Of a DNA stretch of 64,000 bases, positions 63,090 through 64,000 are shown one piece after another. Below the pieces are notes generated by a model. The model was not told where the DNA came from, did not search any database, and worked only from the letters and a program-made list of their open reading frames with translations. A program made the translations under genes and the position numbers. Source of the stretch: Nocardia exalbida NBRC 100660 (GTDB lineage Bacteria > Actinomycetota > Actinomycetes > Mycobacteriales > Mycobacteriaceae); the NCBI RefSeq assembly GCF_000308575.1, contig NZ_BAFZ01000024.1, forward strand, positions 1 through 64,000, read 5' to 3'. Position 1 is the first letter of the stretch. Each line of letters begins with the position of its first letter.

Positions 63090-63533
63090 GTGCCTACGTA
63101 CAGCCCCAAGGCGGGTGACGTGACCCGTAAGTGGTACGTCATCGACGCCACTGACGTAGTGCTCGGCCGTCTCGCCGTCCAGGCAGCGAATCTGCTGCGT
63201 GGCAAGACGAAGCCGACCTACGCCCCGCACGTCGATGGTGGCGATTTCGTCATCATCATCAACGCCGACAAGGTTGCCATCAGCGGCAACAAGCGGCAGG
63301 ACAAGCTGATCCACCACCACTCCGGGCACCCGGGCGGCCTCAAGTCGCGGACCGTCGGTCAGGTGTTGGAGACGCGTCCCGATCGGCTCGTGGAGAAGGC
63401 CGTCAAGGGCATGATCCCGAAGAACAAGCTCGGCAACGCGATCGCGGGCAAGCTGAAGGTCTACGCGGGCCCGACGCACCCGCATGCCGCCCAGCAGCCC
63501 ATTCCGTTCGAGATCAAGCAGGTGGCCCAGTGA
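63090..63533 (+). CDS. rplM: 50S ribosomal protein L13
   Basis: The 147-residue protein is L13, an early assembly protein of the 50S subunit. '[20 protein letters not shown]', '[20 protein letters not shown]', '[11 protein letters not shown]' and '[15 protein letters not shown]' are conserved. The GTG at 63090 follows GGGAAG and gives the actinobacterial N-terminus '[15 protein letters not shown]'. The stop overlaps the rpsI start by four bases (GTGA), the standard pairing. Its position marks the far end of the ESX-4 region. Confidence 0.96.
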   Translation: MPTYSPKAGDVTRKWYVIDATDVVLGRLAVQAANLLRGKTKPTYAPHVDGGDFVIIINADKVAISGNKRQDKLIHHHSGHPGGLKSRTVGQVLETRPDRLVEKAVKGMIPKNKLGNAIAGKLKVYAGPTHPHAAQQPIPFEIKQVAQ

Positions 63534-64000
63534 CCGCTCCCGAGGAATTCAACGAGGACTTCGTCGAGGAATTCGACGCTGCCGAGGCTGTCGAGGACGG
63601 CGCGGGCTACGAGGAATCCGAGGACTCGGCGTCCTACGCTCCGGTCGTGATCGACCGCCCGGTGCAGACCGTCGGCCGCCGCAAGGAGGCCGTCGTGCGC
63701 GTGCGCCTGCTCCCCGGCTCCGGCAACTTCGTGCTCAACGGCCGCACCATCGAGGACTACTTCCCGAACAAGGTGCACCAGCAGCTGGTCAAGTCGCCGC
63801 TGGTGACCGTCGAGCGCACCGAGTCCTTCGACGTGCACGCCCGCCTGGTCGGCGGCGGCCCGTCCGGGCAGGCAGGCGCTCTGCGGCTGGCCATCGCCCG
63901 CGCGCTGATCGAGGTCACCCCCGAGGATCGTCCCGCCCTCAAGCGGGCCGGCTTCCTGACCCGTGACCCGCGTGCCACCGAGCGCAAGAAGTACGGTCTG
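63530..64000 (+). CDS. rpsI: 30S ribosomal protein S9, truncated by window end
   Basis: The 157 codons present cover most of S9: '[20 protein letters not shown]', '[20 protein letters not shown]' and '[20 protein letters not shown]'. The conserved C-terminal 'KKARKAPQYSKR'-type tail that touches P-site tRNA lies beyond the window. The first 35 residues are an acidic extension ('[17 protein letters not shown]') typical of actinobacterial S9. The GTG start overlaps the rplM stop. The frame is open to base 64000. Confidence 0.95.
   Translation, partial: MTAPEEFNEDFVEEFDAAEAVEDGAGYEESEDSASYAPVVIDRPVQTVGRRKEAVVRVRLLPGSGNFVLNGRTIEDYFPNKVHQQLVKSPLVTVERTESFDVHARLVGGGPSGQAGALRLAIARALIEVTPEDRPALKRAGFLTRDPRATERKKYGL

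Noticed and set aside
1-64000. CRISPR arrays, rRNA, tRNA, transposases, integrases
   Set aside because: I looked for regularly spaced direct repeats, tRNA-like T-arms and DDE or tyrosine recombinase motifs and saw none.

Overview
The window is high-GC actinobacterial DNA, most likely from Nocardia or a close Nocardiaceae relative. The evidence is the gene families (DUF4254, DUF6301, DUF7373 lipoproteins, WXG100/ESX genes, FHA-ABC exporter) and the gene order. The spc and alpha ribosomal operons lie on one side and a type VII secretion (ESX-4-like) locus lies between truA and rplM-rpsI, which is the neighbourhood of ESX-4 in mycobacteria. All identifications come from reading the protein sequences; no database search was run.

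Layout. 1-1.16 kb: a truncated PIN-domain remnant and a Uma2-type gene, immediately upstream of rpsH. 1.2-6.9 kb: rpsH-rplF-rplR-rpsE-rpmD-rplO, a hairpin, then secY-adk-map. 6.9-23.3 kb: an accessory island between map and infA, genes that are adjacent in many actinobacteria. It holds a methyltransferase pseudogene, two DUF4254 genes, a TPR-like protein, dtd, a decayed proline-rich/DUF6301 locus that may be a toxin-immunity array, an orphan broken EccC ATPase, a GNAT/GntR pair and an EspI-like ATPase. 23.4-28.3 kb: infA-rpmJ-rpsM-rpsK-rpsD-rpoA-rplQ-truA. 28.3-37.8 kb: metabolic and stress genes (Hsp20, LLM oxidoreductase, an MHS transporter with a two-component system and a TAXI lipoprotein, CsoR with its operator, MtnP, NmrA-like, FMN reductase).

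37.8-49.8 kb: the ESX-4-like locus: eccE, a deleted eccB remnant, a small secreted protein, mycP, eccD, eccC, an Rv3446c-type associated protein and two WXG100 genes. 49.8-62.9 kb: a signalling and envelope block: a PknH-like Ser/Thr kinase, three paralogous lipoproteins, an FHA/zinc-ribbon protein, a zinc metallopeptidase lipoprotein, an FHA-ABC exporter and an Hsp70-like protein. The window ends in rplM and a truncated rpsI.

How they may work together. EccC, EccD, EccE and MycP would form the secretion machine for the WXG100 pair, but the local eccB is broken, so the machine needs another EccB or is failing. The kinase is a plausible regulator of the two FHA proteins. The EccC fragment, EspI-like ATPase and decayed Pro-rich locus in the island look like relics of a second ESX-type effector system. 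The MHS transporter, response regulator, sensor kinase and TAXI lipoprotein form one operon-like run, suggesting ligand-controlled carboxylate uptake.
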